From Rhizobium sp. WYJ-E13 (GTDB lineage: Bacteria; Pseudomonadota; Alphaproteobacteria; Rhizobiales; Rhizobiaceae): a stretch of 64,000 nt of DNA. The notes beneath the pieces are model-generated. The model was not told where the DNA came from. It made no database searches and was given only the letters and a program-made list of their open reading frames with translations. Positions 27,050 to 36,423 of the stretch are shown here, piece by piece (positions within the stretch are counted from its first letter, which is position 1; every line of letters begins with the position of its first letter). The translations under genes and the position numbers were made by a program. The stretch covers positions 1 to 64,000 of the forward strand of contig NZ_CP076854.1 in assembly GCF_018987265.1 (NCBI RefSeq). The letters are read 5' to 3'.

Positions 27050-28759
27050 ATGCCGGGTAGGGAAGTTCTGAAAATCGACAATCTTTCCGTCGCCTTCAAG
27101 ACGGGCGAGGGCCTGCGCGCTGCGGTCAACGGCGTGTCACTTGCGCTGACATCAGGTGAAATCCTCGGTCTCGTCGGTGAAAGCGGCAGCGGGAAAACCA
27201 TCCTGTCGCTGGCTGCGATGGGTCTTCTGCCGCGCAATGCGGTGGTCACAAGCGGACGTGTCGACTTCGCCGGCGAAAATTTGCTGACGGCTCGGCCGGA
27301 CGTCTTGCGAAAGCTGCGCGGCAAACGCATCTCGATGATCTTTCAGGATCCGATGGCGTCCCTGGATCCGGTATTCTCCTGCGGAAGCCAGATCGTCGAA
27401 GCGATCCTGCTGCATGAGCGGATGACGCGCCGCGAGGCCGGCGAGCGTGCTCGCGATCTGCTTGCGCGAGTTGGGATCGCCGATCCGGCGCGCTGCATGC
27501 GCTCCTACCCTCACGAGCTTTCGGGTGGGCAATGCCAGCGCGTCATGATCGCCATGGCGGTTGCCTGCAAGCCCGATGTCATCATCGCCGATGAACCGAC
27601 GACAGCCCTTGACGTTACGGTGCAGAAGCAGGTGCTCGGCCTTCTGCGCAGTCTCAACCAGGAGATGGGTGCTGCCATCCTGCTCATCACGCACGATCTT
27701 GGCGTCATCTACGAAGTCGCCGACCGCGTTGCCGTCATCTACCGTGGCGACCTGATGGAGGAGGCCGCCACAGGTGATCTCTTCGCCGCCCCGCGCAGCC
27801 AATATACCAAGGCGCTGATCGCCTCGATGCCGTCCGTTTCCTCACCGAAGCTGCGTCTTCCGGTCATCGGCAGAGACGAAAGCGGCGCGATCGCAAGTAT
27901 CGTCGAGGCACGCCCGGCGCAGAAGTTGCGGCCCGCTCCGGAACCGGAGAGCGCGACGCTCCTGAATATCCGCAATCTGACGAAGACATTCTGGACGCGG
28001 CAAAGCGCCCTTTCGGCGCCGCAGCCCTTCCGCGCCGTCGATGACGTCAGCCTTGCCATCCCGGCCCGTTCGACGCTCGGCCTCGTCGGCGAGTCGGGTT
28101 GTGGGAAGTCGACCCTCTCACGGCTTGTCATGCGATTGATGCAGCCTGACAGTGGTTCCATCGAATTTGAGGGCCGCGATCTCGTCTCGCTCGACCACGA
28201 TCGATTGCGTGCAGCCCGGCGCGACTTTGCCCTGGTGTTCCAGAACCCCTATGGCTCGCTCAATCCGCGACAGACGGTCACCGACCTTGTCGCCGCGCCG
28301 ATCGACATCCACGAAAAGGGTCGCGATCGCGAAGCGACGGTTGCAAAGCTCCTCGATGCTGTCGGCCTGCCCCGGGATGCCATGCGTCGCTATCCGCACG
28401 AGTTCTCGGGCGGCCAGCGTCAGCGTATCGTCGTTGCCCGCGCTCTGGCCCTCAGGCCGAAGCTTCTGATTTGCGACGAAGCCGTCTCGGCACTCGATGT
28501 CTCCGTTCAGGCGCAGGTTCTCAACCTGCTGCAGGATCTGCAGGACGAATTCGACCTGACCTACCTGTTCATTTCCCATGACATGTCGGTCGTGCGCCAC
28601 GTCAGCGATACGATCGCGGTGATGCAGAAGGGCAGGATCGTCGAGACCGGCCCTGCCGCGGATGTCTTCGACAATCCCAAGGCTGAATACACCCGAACGC
28701 TTCTCAGCGCCGTGCCCAAGATCGGCACTGTGCAGCCAACCGCTCTGGAGGTGCGTTGA
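27050..28759 (+). CDS. ABC transporter ATPase with two fused nucleotide-binding domains (OppD-OppF fusion type)
   Basis: The 569-residue product (ATG at 27050, [14 protein letters not shown]) contains two complete ABC ATPase domains. The first has Walker A GESGSGKT (residues 43-50), LSGGQ and Walker [13 protein letters not shown]. The second has Walker [24 protein letters not shown] and Walker [13 protein letters not shown]. Each is followed by the peptide-transporter-type extension. Single-chain double ATPases are common for dipeptide/oligopeptide/glutathione-type importers. The upstream frame to 26933 crosses the inverted repeat region and is not supported. It heads a four-gene importer operon divergent from the hydantoinase genes and overlaps the next gene by one base. 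Confidence 0.93.
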   Translation: MPGREVLKIDNLSVAFKTGEGLRAAVNGVSLALTSGEILGLVGESGSGKTILSLAAMGLLPRNAVVTSGRVDFAGENLLTARPDVLRKLRGKRISMIFQDPMASLDPVFSCGSQIVEAILLHERMTRREAGERARDLLARVGIADPARCMRSYPHELSGGQCQRVMIAMAVACKPDVIIADEPTTALDVTVQKQVLGLLRSLNQEMGAAILLITHDLGVIYEVADRVAVIYRGDLMEEAATGDLFAAPRSQYTKALIASMPSVSSPKLRLPVIGRDESGAIASIVEARPAQKLRPAPEPESATLLNIRNLTKTFWTRQSALSAPQPFRAVDDVSLAIPARSTLGLVGESGCGKSTLSRLVMRLMQPDSGSIEFEGRDLVSLDHDRLRAARRDFALVFQNPYGSLNPRQTVTDLVAAPIDIHEKGRDREATVAKLLDAVGLPRDAMRRYPHEFSGGQRQRIVVARALALRPKLLICDEAVSALDVSVQAQVLNLLQDLQDEFDLTYLFISHDMSVVRHVSDTIAVMQKGRIVETGPAADVFDNPKAEYTRTLLSAVPKIGTVQPTALEVR

Positions 28760-29730
28760 TGGAAACCCTGTCGACATTCGTCATCACGCTCGGATCGAGG
28801 CTCATCACGGCGCTGGTCCAGCTTTGGGTCATCGCGACCCTCGTCTTTTCCATCATGTACATCATGCCGGGGGATCCGGTGCTACTGCTGCTCGGGCCGG
28901 AGAGCAATCCTTCCCCGGAAACGGTCGCCGCGATGCGGCATCAGCTGGGTCTAGACCAGCCCGTCCTCTCCCAATATTTCAAATGGCTCGGCAATGCCGC
29001 AAGCGGCGATCTCGGCAACTCGCTCGACGGCGTTCCGGTCATGGAATACGTGACCTCCAGTCTTCCCAAGACCATCGAACTTGCGACCGCCGCAATCGTC
29101 CTTGCCGCCATCATCGGCGTACCCGTCGGCATTGCGGCAGCGTTGCGACGCGGACGTTTTCTCGATGGCCTTTTGACCTCGCTCTCGACGCTCGGCATTT
29201 CGGTGCCTGTCTACATTCTCGGGTCGCTTCTCATCCTGCTGCTGAGCCTCAAGCTCGGATGGCTCCCGTCGAGCGGCTACACCGACATTTCCCGGAACGC
29301 CTTCCTGCATTTTCAGAAGCTGACCCTGCCGGCGGTCACGCTCGGCCTCGGGCTCGCCGCTTCCATCGCCCGCATGACGCGCTCATCGATGCTGGAGATC
29401 CTGGGTCGTGATTTCGTGCGGTCTCTGCGGGCGAGGGGCATGCGCGAACGCCGCGTGATCTGGCTTCACGTGCTGCGCAATGCGGCAATCCCGATCGTGA
29501 CGATCATCGGACTGCAGCTCGGCAATTTGATGGGCGGCACGGTTCTGGTCGAAGCCCTCTTCAACTGGCCGGGCTTGAGCACCCTTCTCGTGACGGCTGT
29601 TTCCAACCGCAACTATCCCCTGGTCCAGGGAAGCATCCTGACCATCGCGGCGTTGTTCATCCTGATCAATCTGTGCGTCGACATCCTCTACAGCCTGCTC
29701 GATCCACGCATCCGCCGGAAACGCGCATGA
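28759..29730 (+). CDS. ABC transporter permease (DppB/OppB type)
   Basis: The start ATG at 28759 follows TGGAGG. The 323-residue protein has the DppB pattern: an N-terminal helix, FSIMYIMPGDPVLLLLG, six membrane helices in all, and the EAA-like cytoplasmic loop SLRARGMRERRVIWLHVLRNAAIPIV that contacts the ATPase. The C-terminal NWPGLSTLLVTAVSNRNYPLVQG block is also typical. It forms the inner-membrane channel with the following permease. Confidence 0.93.
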   Translation: METLSTFVITLGSRLITALVQLWVIATLVFSIMYIMPGDPVLLLLGPESNPSPETVAAMRHQLGLDQPVLSQYFKWLGNAASGDLGNSLDGVPVMEYVTSSLPKTIELATAAIVLAAIIGVPVGIAAALRRGRFLDGLLTSLSTLGISVPVYILGSLLILLLSLKLGWLPSSGYTDISRNAFLHFQKLTLPAVTLGLGLAASIARMTRSSMLEILGRDFVRSLRARGMRERRVIWLHVLRNAAIPIVTIIGLQLGNLMGGTVLVEALFNWPGLSTLLVTAVSNRNYPLVQGSILTIAALFILINLCVDILYSLLDPRIRRKRA

Positions 29731-30554
29731 AGACGACTTTTCTTTTTCGCCGACCGCTCGTCGCCTCCAGTCTCGTCGTCGTGACGGTGGTTCTCGGGAT
29801 CGCCCTGGCAGGGCCTCTCCTTGCCCCGCACGATCCCCTCGCCATCAACCAGAATGCGGTCAACCAGGCGAGTTCGACGCAATACCTGCTCGGCACCGAC
29901 GAGTTCGGCCGCGATATCTTATCGCGTCTCCTGGTCGGCATCCGTCCGACGATCCTGGTGGCGGTCATTTCCACCATCATCGCCGCGATTGGCGGAACGG
30001 CCTGCGGCATCGTGGGCGCCTACAGCCGGCCGGTGTTTGCCTTCTTCGTCATGCGCGGCGTCGATATCATGCTGAGCTTCCCGGCAATCCTGCTTGCGTT
30101 GCTGGCCGTCGGGTTCTGGCGCAGTGGCGTGGTAAGTCTCAGCGTGGTCATCGGCATCATCTTCATCCCGCAATTTGCGCGCGTTGCGCAATCGGCGACC
30201 TTGCAGGTGATCAGGCAGGAATTCGTGGAAGCCGAGCACGCCATGGGCGCGCGCTACCTTCGGGTCGTCTTGCGGGCGATCCTGCCCAACATTCTTTCGC
30301 CACTGGTGGTTCAGGCCACGTTGACGATCGCAGCGGCGATCCTGCTCGAATCGGGCCTGAGTTTCCTCGGTCTCGGCATCGTGCCGCCCGAACCGTCATG
30401 GGGGCAGATGATCGGGACGGCGCGCGGCTATCTCAGCCAGAATCCCATGTATGTGGTCTGGCCCTCCGTATGCCTCGCGGTCACCGTTCTCGCCATCAAC
30501 GTCCTCGGCGATGCGCTTCGCGACCATCTCGATCCGAGACTTCGCGAAAACTGA
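29727..30554 (+). CDS. ABC transporter permease (DppC/OppC type)
   Basis: ATG at 29727 overlaps the DppB-like stop (ATGA) and gives MKTTFLFRRPLVASS. The 275-residue protein has a first helix, the LAPHDPLAINQ and LLGTDEFGRDILSRLLVG segments characteristic of DppC, five further helices and the EAA loop EFVEAEHAMGARYLRVVLRAILPNI. The end is SFLGLGIVPPEPSWGQMIG with DHLDPRLREN. It pairs with the upstream permease. Confidence 0.93.
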   Translation: MKTTFLFRRPLVASSLVVVTVVLGIALAGPLLAPHDPLAINQNAVNQASSTQYLLGTDEFGRDILSRLLVGIRPTILVAVISTIIAAIGGTACGIVGAYSRPVFAFFVMRGVDIMLSFPAILLALLAVGFWRSGVVSLSVVIGIIFIPQFARVAQSATLQVIRQEFVEAEHAMGARYLRVVLRAILPNILSPLVVQATLTIAAAILLESGLSFLGLGIVPPEPSWGQMIGTARGYLSQNPMYVVWPSVCLAVTVLAINVLGDALRDHLDPRLREN

Positions 30555-30581
30555 CAATCTTCAACAAAGAAAGGGAACATC

Positions 30582-32111
30582 ATGAAGCGAATTCTCAAAA
30601 TGGCTCTCGCTGCGAGCCTTCTGGGGCTGACGGCGACGAGTGCGCTCGCCGGCGGCACCCTTTACTTCGGCCTTTCGGGAGAGCCGTCGACCCTCGACAC
30701 GATCATCCAGCCAGGCACCTCCGGCCGCACCGTCAAGCTGGCGATCCATCGCGGACTTGTAAATTACGGCGTCGATGGAAAGATCACACCGGAACTGGCC
30801 GAAAGCTACGACATCAGCCCCGATGCCAAGGTGTTCACGTTCCATCTGCGGCAGGCCACGTTCCACGACGGCTCTCCGGTAACGGCCGCTGATGTGAAAG
30901 CCTCCCTGGAGAGAATTCTCGACCCCAACGGCAAAGCAGCCTTCCGTAATGAGCTCTCGATCATATCGAAGATCGAGACGCCGGACGAAAGGACCGTAAA
31001 ACTGACCCTTTCGAGCCCGTCGGTCGCCCTCGTCGATTATCTGGCGCTGCCGGAATCCGTCATCGTGCCGGCAGCGTGGCTCGCAAAGAATGCCGATAAT
31101 CCGACCGCCTCGCCGATTGGCGCCGGGCCGTTCAAATTCGCCGGCTGGACGCGCGGTCGAGAGATCGTCGTCAAGAAATACGACGGCTACTACAAACCCG
31201 GCAAACCGGATCTGGACGAGGTCCATTACGTCTTCTACAGCGATGAGAATACGCGCGTGAACGCGCTGAAATCGGGCGACGTCGACATTATCGACTATGT
31301 GCCGGCCAAAGACGCTGCCGATCTCGAAAAAGGCCCCGATAGCGAGCTCCTGCGAAACACCGGTCCGTTCATGGGACTGCAGTTCAATACAAAATTCGAA
31401 CCGTTTTCGAAGCCGGAAGTTCGCCAGGCAATCGCCTATGCCGTCGATCGCAGCGTCATCATCAATACCGCCTTCAATGGCCTGGGCAGCCCGATTTACG
31501 GCATTGCCATTCCGAAGGGCTACATGGGCTATTCCGAAGCCAAGGTGAACTATTTCTCGCATGACATCGAGAAGGCCAAGGCGCTTCTCGCCAAGGCCGG
31601 ATATCCGAACGGCTTCGAGGCGCGATTGCTCGCGTCGTCGCAATATAGTTTCCATCAGAATACGGCGATTGCCATTCAATCGGAGCTCGCCAAAATCGGC
31701 ATCAAGGTGAAGCTCGACCTGCCGGACTGGGCCAGCCGCATGGCCAAGGCGACTGCCGCTGATTACGATTTTACCGTGCTCGGCAGCCTTGGTGAAATTA
31801 CCGACGCCGACTGGCTGAGCAACTACTATTACGGCGGTGCCAAGCTCGTCCGCACAAACAACTCGCCCTACTTCAACGATCCGCAGATCAACGAACTGCT
31901 CGATAAGGGAAGGAGCACAGTCGACAAGGTCGAACGAGCGAAAATCTACGACGCGTTCGTCGATAGAGCCCTCGAGCTGTCGCCGCTTGTTTACTTCATG
32001 TGGCGTGAACAGAATTACGCGGTCAAGAAAGGCGTGACCGGCTTTACGAACATGCCGGGCTTCTTGACGTTCCAGTCGGGCCTCAGCATCGAGAACACCA
32101 AGATCGAATGA
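30582..32111 (+). CDS. ABC transporter periplasmic substrate-binding protein (family 5, peptide/opine type)
   Basis: The 509-residue product has a Sec signal peptide (MKRILKMALAASLLGLTATSALA) and the family 5 solute-binding pattern: SGEPSTLDTIIQPGT, LAESYDISPDAKVFTFHLRQATFHDGSPVTAADVKASLERI, and FNTKFEPFSKPEVRQAIAYAVDR. Family 5 proteins bind peptides, opines, nickel or other compounds. In this context, delivery of a cyclic amide, modified amino acid or small peptide to HyuAB is the natural guess. It is the last gene of the importer operon and is followed by a hairpin. Confidence 0.92.
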   Translation: MKRILKMALAASLLGLTATSALAGGTLYFGLSGEPSTLDTIIQPGTSGRTVKLAIHRGLVNYGVDGKITPELAESYDISPDAKVFTFHLRQATFHDGSPVTAADVKASLERILDPNGKAAFRNELSIISKIETPDERTVKLTLSSPSVALVDYLALPESVIVPAAWLAKNADNPTASPIGAGPFKFAGWTRGREIVVKKYDGYYKPGKPDLDEVHYVFYSDENTRVNALKSGDVDIIDYVPAKDAADLEKGPDSELLRNTGPFMGLQFNTKFEPFSKPEVRQAIAYAVDRSVIINTAFNGLGSPIYGIAIPKGYMGYSEAKVNYFSHDIEKAKALLAKAGYPNGFEARLLASSQYSFHQNTAIAIQSELAKIGIKVKLDLPDWASRMAKATAADYDFTVLGSLGEITDADWLSNYYYGGAKLVRTNNSPYFNDPQINELLDKGRSTVDKVERAKIYDAFVDRALELSPLVYFMWREQNYAVKKGVTGFTNMPGFLTFQSGLSIENTKIE

Positions 32112-32122
32112 TATATTCAAGG

Positions 32123-32149
32123 CTGCCGGACGTGACAGGCGTTCGGCAG
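32123..32149 (+). terminator. Hairpin after the ABC importer operon
   Basis: CTGCCGGACG (32123-32132) pairs with CGTTCGGCAG (32140-32149) with one G-T wobble and a seven-base loop, starting 12 bases after the stop. No run of T follows, so it may be a weak or Rho-assisted terminator. A second palindrome (GAGGGCCG/CGGCCCTC) lies at 32246-32262 in the same gene-free stretch. Confidence 0.45.
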
Positions 32150-32348
32150 TCCGACTTCAATCGACGGTTAGAATTCCGCGCCGGACAAAAGTGGTAGGGA
32201 CCAGTTTTTCCGCGGCGACGGCATTCTTGTGCGGACGATCTGAATGAGGGCCGCCGGCCCTCGGGAGGAAAGTCGCGCCTGCCGCGATGCGCCCGCCACA
32301 AGCGGTCATATCAAACTGTTACCGCTGACCGGTCAGCAGCGGGTAGCG

Positions 32349-33281
32349 TCATGAGATCGCAGGCATGCCAGGGCTGGCACTGCCGGCGTGCCTTCTGGCG
32401 AACCTGCCCGGGGAGCAGCCGAGCCTTTTGCTGAACGCTGTGCTGAAGGCGCTGGCGGATTCGTAACCTATTTCATCGGCGATCCTGTCGAGCGACTTTG
32501 CGCCGCTCAGCAGTGCATGCTTGGCAATAGCGATGCGCCAGCGCCCCAGATATTCGATTGGCGCACAACCAACAACCTCGTTGAATCGCGCGGCGAAGGC
32601 CGATCGCGACATGCCCGCTATTCCTGCAAGATTGGCTACCGTCCACCTCCTCCGAACGTCTTCATGGATGGCCCGCAGGACTCGGGCCATGGCGGGATCG
32701 CGCAGCGCGTTTAATAAGCCCGCCGAAGCTGCGTTGTTGCCGATAATGTCCCACCTCAATGCCTCTACCAGCAGCGTCTCCAGCAGGCGTTGGATGATCA
32801 ATTCTTTGCCGGGATAGTCGGCAATGCACTCCTCAGACAGCAGTTCGATCAAGCGCCCAAATCGCGTTCCGCGTCCCGCTGAAGCGGGAATATGAATTGT
32901 ATCGGGCAGCAGCTCGATCAGCAGCGGCGCGTTGACACTCTCAATCGAGAAGCTTCCGCCCAGTGCCGCAAAATCGGAATCTCCTTCTTGCTCGCCGTGT
33001 CGGACAGCTTCAGCCAGAGGCTCAGCAGGAATGCAAGGGACGCCCGGTTTGCTGCACAGCGAGAACGCCGGCGTAGTCGGCAAGAGGAGAAAATCGCCTT
33101 CAGTGATGCGGAGCGGCTCCCGTTTATCGAACGTGACCCATGCCTCTCCGGTCAGGACGACCGTAAACCCGGGTGCGTCATAGGATCTATAGCGAACGCC
33201 CCATTGGCCGCGCCCGGAGATGGGCTTCGCTATCGCGGCGCTCGGGTGCAAGAGGGCGATGATATCGCTAAGAGGATCCAT
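32349..33281 (-). CDS. AraC-family transcriptional regulator with N-terminal cupin domain
   Basis: The start MDPLSDIIALLHP at 33281 is chosen because cupin-type AraC regulators usually begin this way, and because a longer start at 33338 would place an operator-like repeat inside the gene. The 310-residue protein has an N-terminal cupin sensor (TVVLTGEAWVTFDKREPLRITEGDFLLLP) and a C-terminal double helix-turn-helix (WTVANLAGIAGMSRSAFAARFNEVVGCAPIEYL, then IADEIGYESASAFSTAFSKRLGCSPGRFARR). It is divergent from the SDR at 33380 and probably controls it. The effector is unknown. Confidence 0.9.
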   Translation of the reverse strand: MDPLSDIIALLHPSAAIAKPISGRGQWGVRYRSYDAPGFTVVLTGEAWVTFDKREPLRITEGDFLLLPTTPAFSLCSKPGVPCIPAEPLAEAVRHGEQEGDSDFAALGGSFSIESVNAPLLIELLPDTIHIPASAGRGTRFGRLIELLSEECIADYPGKELIIQRLLETLLVEALRWDIIGNNAASAGLLNALRDPAMARVLRAIHEDVRRRWTVANLAGIAGMSRSAFAARFNEVVGCAPIEYLGRWRIAIAKHALLSGAKSLDRIADEIGYESASAFSTAFSKRLGCSPGRFARRHAGSASPGMPAIS

Positions 33282-33293
33282 GGAGGCTGGACG

Positions 33294-33327
33294 ATCTATA
33301 ACATAATGTGGACGTGAAATTATAGAT
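33294..33327. promoter_or_regulatory. Inverted repeat between the AraC-type regulator and SDR genes
   Basis: ATCTATAA (33294-33301) and TTATAGAT (33320-33327) form a perfect 8-base inverted repeat with an 18-base spacer in AT-rich DNA between the two divergent starts. This is suitable for a regulator site or overlapping promoters. Confidence 0.4.
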
Positions 33328-33379
33328 TGTATTCGCATGGCTGTCTATTCCTACCCCGACCGCAACCAAGGAGACTGAC

Positions 33380-34126
33380 ATGACCAAGACGATCCTCATT
33401 ACCGGGACATCATCGGGCTACGGCAAGGCCACCGCGGAACACTTCCTATCTCGCGGGTGGAATGTCGTCGCGACCATGAGGCGTCCTGACCCTTCGCTGT
33501 TCGCCGAAACTGACCGGCTGCGCGTGCTGCCGCTCGATGTCACCAGCGCCAAAAGCATCGCCGACCTGATCGGTTCTGTGGATTCGATTGACGTGCTGGT
33601 AAACAATGCCGGTCTTGGCGGTGTCGGTGCGTTCGAGGCGATGCCGATGTCCCTCATCCGACAGCTCATAGAGACTAACACGATTGGCGTTATGGCAATG
33701 TGCCAGGCCGTCATCCCGCAGATGCGCGAGCGCCGGTCCGGAACCATCATCAATGTCACGTCCAGTGTCACCTTGGGAGAGTTCCCACTCGCGGCAGCCT
33801 ATACCGCCACCAAACAGGCCATCGAGGGCTTCTCGGCTTCGCTCGCGCATGAACTCGGCTATTTCGGGGTGCGCGTGAAGCTCGTCGAGCCGGGTTATGC
33901 GCCAACTACCCAGTTCGGGGCGAATGCCATCGTTCCTGTCTCGGAGCTCCTTCCCGGCGGCTATGCAGACTTCGCACGGCCGATCCTTGAGGCATTCGCG
34001 AATCCTTCCCTGACCACCACGGAAAGCGATGTTGCAGAAGCCATTTGGCAAGCCGTTCACGATACCGAGAACCAGCTTCGCTTTCCCGCTGGAGCCGACG
34101 CCGTCGCGCTGGCTCAGGCGCGCTGA
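33380..34126 (+). CDS. Short-chain dehydrogenase/reductase
   Basis: The 248-residue SDR starts 13 bases after AAGGAGAC. It has the cofactor motif ITGTSSGYGKAT, NNAGLGGVGAF, the catalytic serine in NVTSSVTLGEF and YTATKQAIEGFS. The tyrosine glycine-rich variant GYG and overall pattern are those of classical SDRs similar to the proteins at 36553. An NAD(P)-dependent oxidoreductase of unknown substrate. It is divergently paired with the AraC-type regulator, a common arrangement for inducible detoxification enzymes. Confidence 0.9.
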   Translation: MTKTILITGTSSGYGKATAEHFLSRGWNVVATMRRPDPSLFAETDRLRVLPLDVTSAKSIADLIGSVDSIDVLVNNAGLGGVGAFEAMPMSLIRQLIETNTIGVMAMCQAVIPQMRERRSGTIINVTSSVTLGEFPLAAAYTATKQAIEGFSASLAHELGYFGVRVKLVEPGYAPTTQFGANAIVPVSELLPGGYADFARPILEAFANPSLTTTESDVAEAIWQAVHDTENQLRFPAGADAVALAQAR

Positions 34127-34214
34127 CGGAGGAAGAGCGAGGGCAGGAGTGGCTGGATTAGCGAAGCTTTCTGCTGCCCTCAGTCTCTTTTCCGGCGCCT
34201 GTCGATGGCAGGCG

Positions 34215-34943
34215 TCAGACCTGAGCCATGCCCCCATCAACGGCCAGTTCTGCACCAGTGGTAAAACTGCTCTCGTCGCTTGCAAGTAATAGGGCTGCGG
34301 CTGCCACCTCATCAGGTCTGCCCATACGCCCAAGAGGGATCATTCCGGATAGTGCGTCTCGAATTTCCTTTGAGGCCGCCGCCATCATCGCCGTATCGGT
34401 CGGTCCAGGGCTAACAACGTTGACGCGAATGCCTTTGGGAGCAAGTTCGTTAGCCCATGTGCGCGTGAACGAACGGACTGCGGCCTTGGTCGCACCATAG
34501 ACACCATACCCCTTGGTTCCTATATCGCTCGCGATGGAGCCAATCAGTACGATCGTACCGCCGGGCTGCATGATGTCGATAGCACCCTGTACCGCGAATA
34601 CAAGGGACCGGACGTTCAGGCCGAATGTCCGGTCGAAATGATCCTCTGAAATGGCTTCAAGGGGGGCGTATTCGGATAGGCCCGCATTGACGACGAGCAC
34701 GTCTAGACGGCCCTGCTCTGATCGGATCCGCTCGACGACGCGCTGAAGATGGGCGTTGTCGCTTGCATCCGCCTTGATCGCGTGGATGCTGCCCATGCCG
34801 GCTGACTCTCGTGTGATCTCCCCGCCCTTGCGGCTGGTCGCGTATACCTGCGCTCCCTCGCTCGCGAACCTTTGAGAAACGGCTCCGCCGATGCCACCGA
34901 CACCACCGATAACGAGGGAAATCTTGTTTGCTAATCTGCTCAT
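34215..34943 (-). CDS. Short-chain dehydrogenase/reductase, paired with HxlR regulator
   Basis: The 242-residue enzyme has a slightly unusual cofactor loop VIGGVGGIGGAVSQ in place of TGxxxGIG, then VNAGLSEYAPL, the catalytic region LIGSIASDIGTKGYGVYGATKAAV and the C-terminal SFTTGAELAVDGG typical of classical FabG-like SDRs. It ends close to the convergent SDR at 33380. The divergent HxlR-type gene on its other side and an AT-rich palindrome between them suggest redox- or aldehyde-responsive control. The substrate is unknown. Confidence 0.9.
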   Translation of the reverse strand: MSRLANKISLVIGGVGGIGGAVSQRFASEGAQVYATSRKGGEITRESAGMGSIHAIKADASDNAHLQRVVERIRSEQGRLDVLVVNAGLSEYAPLEAISEDHFDRTFGLNVRSLVFAVQGAIDIMQPGGTIVLIGSIASDIGTKGYGVYGATKAAVRSFTRTWANELAPKGIRVNVVSPGPTDTAMMAAASKEIRDALSGMIPLGRMGRPDEVAAAALLLASDESSFTTGAELAVDGGMAQV

Positions 34944-34972
34944 GTTAACTCCATCAACACTGATGAAGGTAC

Positions 34973-34989
34973 GATATATTCTATATATC
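34973..34989. promoter_or_regulatory. Palindrome between the SDR and HxlR-type genes
   Basis: GATATAT (34973-34979), a three-base spacer and ATATATC (34983-34989) form a perfect 17-base palindrome in the 95-base divergent gap, about 30 bases from the SDR start. Size and placement are typical for a winged-helix dimer operator, so it is a good candidate HxlR site. Confidence 0.5.
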
Positions 34990-35038
34990 TACGGTCAATT
35001 ACGCACTATGGGTAAAGCAGATATCGAGGAGTATACCC

Positions 35039-35461
35039 ATGCCCGCAATGAAAGAAGGTCCGCTCATCAAAGCTTGCTCGTCTCATAGCCATAAAGCTGT
35101 CTCCGCCGAGGCGTTGCTGGACGTTGAGAAGGCGCGGCCAGTGCTTGAGCAGATCGCCAACAAGTGGTCGGTCCTGATCCTGACCGTTCTGTGCACCAGG
35201 CCGTCACGGTTCAACGAGATCATGCGGCGCCTTGATGGGATCACGCACAAAGCGCTCGCCGACGCGTTAAAGCGCCTGGAGCGTAATGGGCTCATTCGCC
35301 GCGAAGTGCTTACGACGACAACGCCGGTCGGCGTCGAATATACCATTACCTCGCTTGGCCGCTCCCTTCAGCAACCTTTCGAAGCACTCTATGCGTGGTC
35401 CATGACCTACGGACCCGAGCTTGAGCGAGCGCAAGAGGAATACGATCGCGTTCGAGAGTAG
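35039..35461 (+). CDS. HxlR-family transcriptional regulator
   Basis: The 140-residue winged-helix protein has GAGGAG upstream of its ATG. The HxlR pattern is plain: a cysteine near the N-terminus (KACSSH, residue 11), ANKWSVLILTVLCTRPSRFNEIMRRLDGITHKALADALKRLERNGLIRREV, then VEYTITSLGRSLQQPFEAL. HxlR relatives sense aldehydes, quinones or hypochlorite, often through the N-terminal cysteine. Divergent to an SDR, it probably represses or activates that gene. Confidence 0.92.
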   Translation: MPAMKEGPLIKACSSHSHKAVSAEALLDVEKARPVLEQIANKWSVLILTVLCTRPSRFNEIMRRLDGITHKALADALKRLERNGLIRREVLTTTTPVGVEYTITSLGRSLQQPFEALYAWSMTYGPELERAQEEYDRVRE

Positions 35462-35506
35462 GCAGCTAGCATCCGTTGACTTTCTGTTGCTTGGCCGGAC
35501 CACACA

Positions 35507-36373
35507 TCATGCGGCCGCATTCACGAGGTGGTCCGAGACGGTCGAGATGAACGCGCGAAGGCGCTGAAGACGTCGTAGGTCCCGGTGATATCCCATCCAG
35601 ATGTCTCGCGCCGGCGGGGGCATCGGCAGGTCCAGTCTGCGGATACCCGCGATCTGATCGCCGACCACGCGGGGCAGGACGGCGATACCGACGCCTTGCC
35701 TGCACATGCGCCCCTGTACGTTGCGGTTGTTCGATCGCAGGACCGGTCTCGCGTTCGGGAAACTCTCGATGAGCCAGGCGATGTCGGGGAACTGTCCGGT
35801 CGACGTATCGTGGGTGATCAGCCGGAAGCCGGTCCCGTCGCCATATTTGGGATCAGGCGACTCCTCGGCGATATAGACGCCGTATTCGAGCCTGAAGAGC
35901 CGCCGCTGAACGACATCGGCAGTGTCGAACGGAACGATACGAAAAGCGACGTCGGCCTCCCGCTGGGCAAGGCTGAACAGGCGCGTGCCGGTCAGGATCT
36001 CGACGTCGACATTGGGGTAGGCTTTCGAGAAATCCGCCAAAATTGGAGGCAGGACATAGGCCCCGAACCAGTCCGCTGATGAAACGCGCAGACTGCCTTT
36101 GAGATTTTGCTCCTGCCCCGCAAGCCGGCGCTCCATGGCCAGAGCGCCCTCTTCCATTTGCTCGGCCAGCGCGATGATCCCGTGGCCCTCTTCGGTCAGG
36201 ACAAGACCGTTGGCGGTCCGCTGGAAGAGCGTGTGACCGATCGCCTGCTCAAGTGCGCGCAGTCGTCTGCCGACGGTCGGATGGCTTGTCTGAAGGGAAC
36301 GCGCGGCGCCGCCGAGCGTGCCGGATCGCGCCACGGCAAGAAAGATTCTGACGTCACTCCATTCCATCGTCAT
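35507..36373 (-). CDS. LysR-family transcriptional regulator
   Basis: ATG at 36373 has a G-rich ribosome site (GGGGGG) directly upstream and gives MTMEWSDVRIFLAVARSG. The 288-residue protein has the LysR helix-turn-helix (GTLGGAARSLQTSHPTVGRRLRALEQAIGHTLFQR) and a substrate-binding-like effector domain. It is divergent from the SDR at 36553 with a palindrome in the gap, and so probably controls the SDR-hydrolase-glyoxalase genes. Confidence 0.92.
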   Translation of the reverse strand: MTMEWSDVRIFLAVARSGTLGGAARSLQTSHPTVGRRLRALEQAIGHTLFQRTANGLVLTEEGHGIIALAEQMEEGALAMERRLAGQEQNLKGSLRVSSADWFGAYVLPPILADFSKAYPNVDVEILTGTRLFSLAQREADVAFRIVPFDTADVVQRRLFRLEYGVYIAEESPDPKYGDGTGFRLITHDTSTGQFPDIAWLIESFPNARPVLRSNNRNVQGRMCRQGVGIAVLPRVVGDQIAGIRRLDLPMPPPARDIWMGYHRDLRRLQRLRAFISTVSDHLVNAAA

Positions 36374-36423
36374 GCCCCCCACAAAACTGAACGACGAGAA
36401 TACAGTTTTGTCACTTAAAGAAC

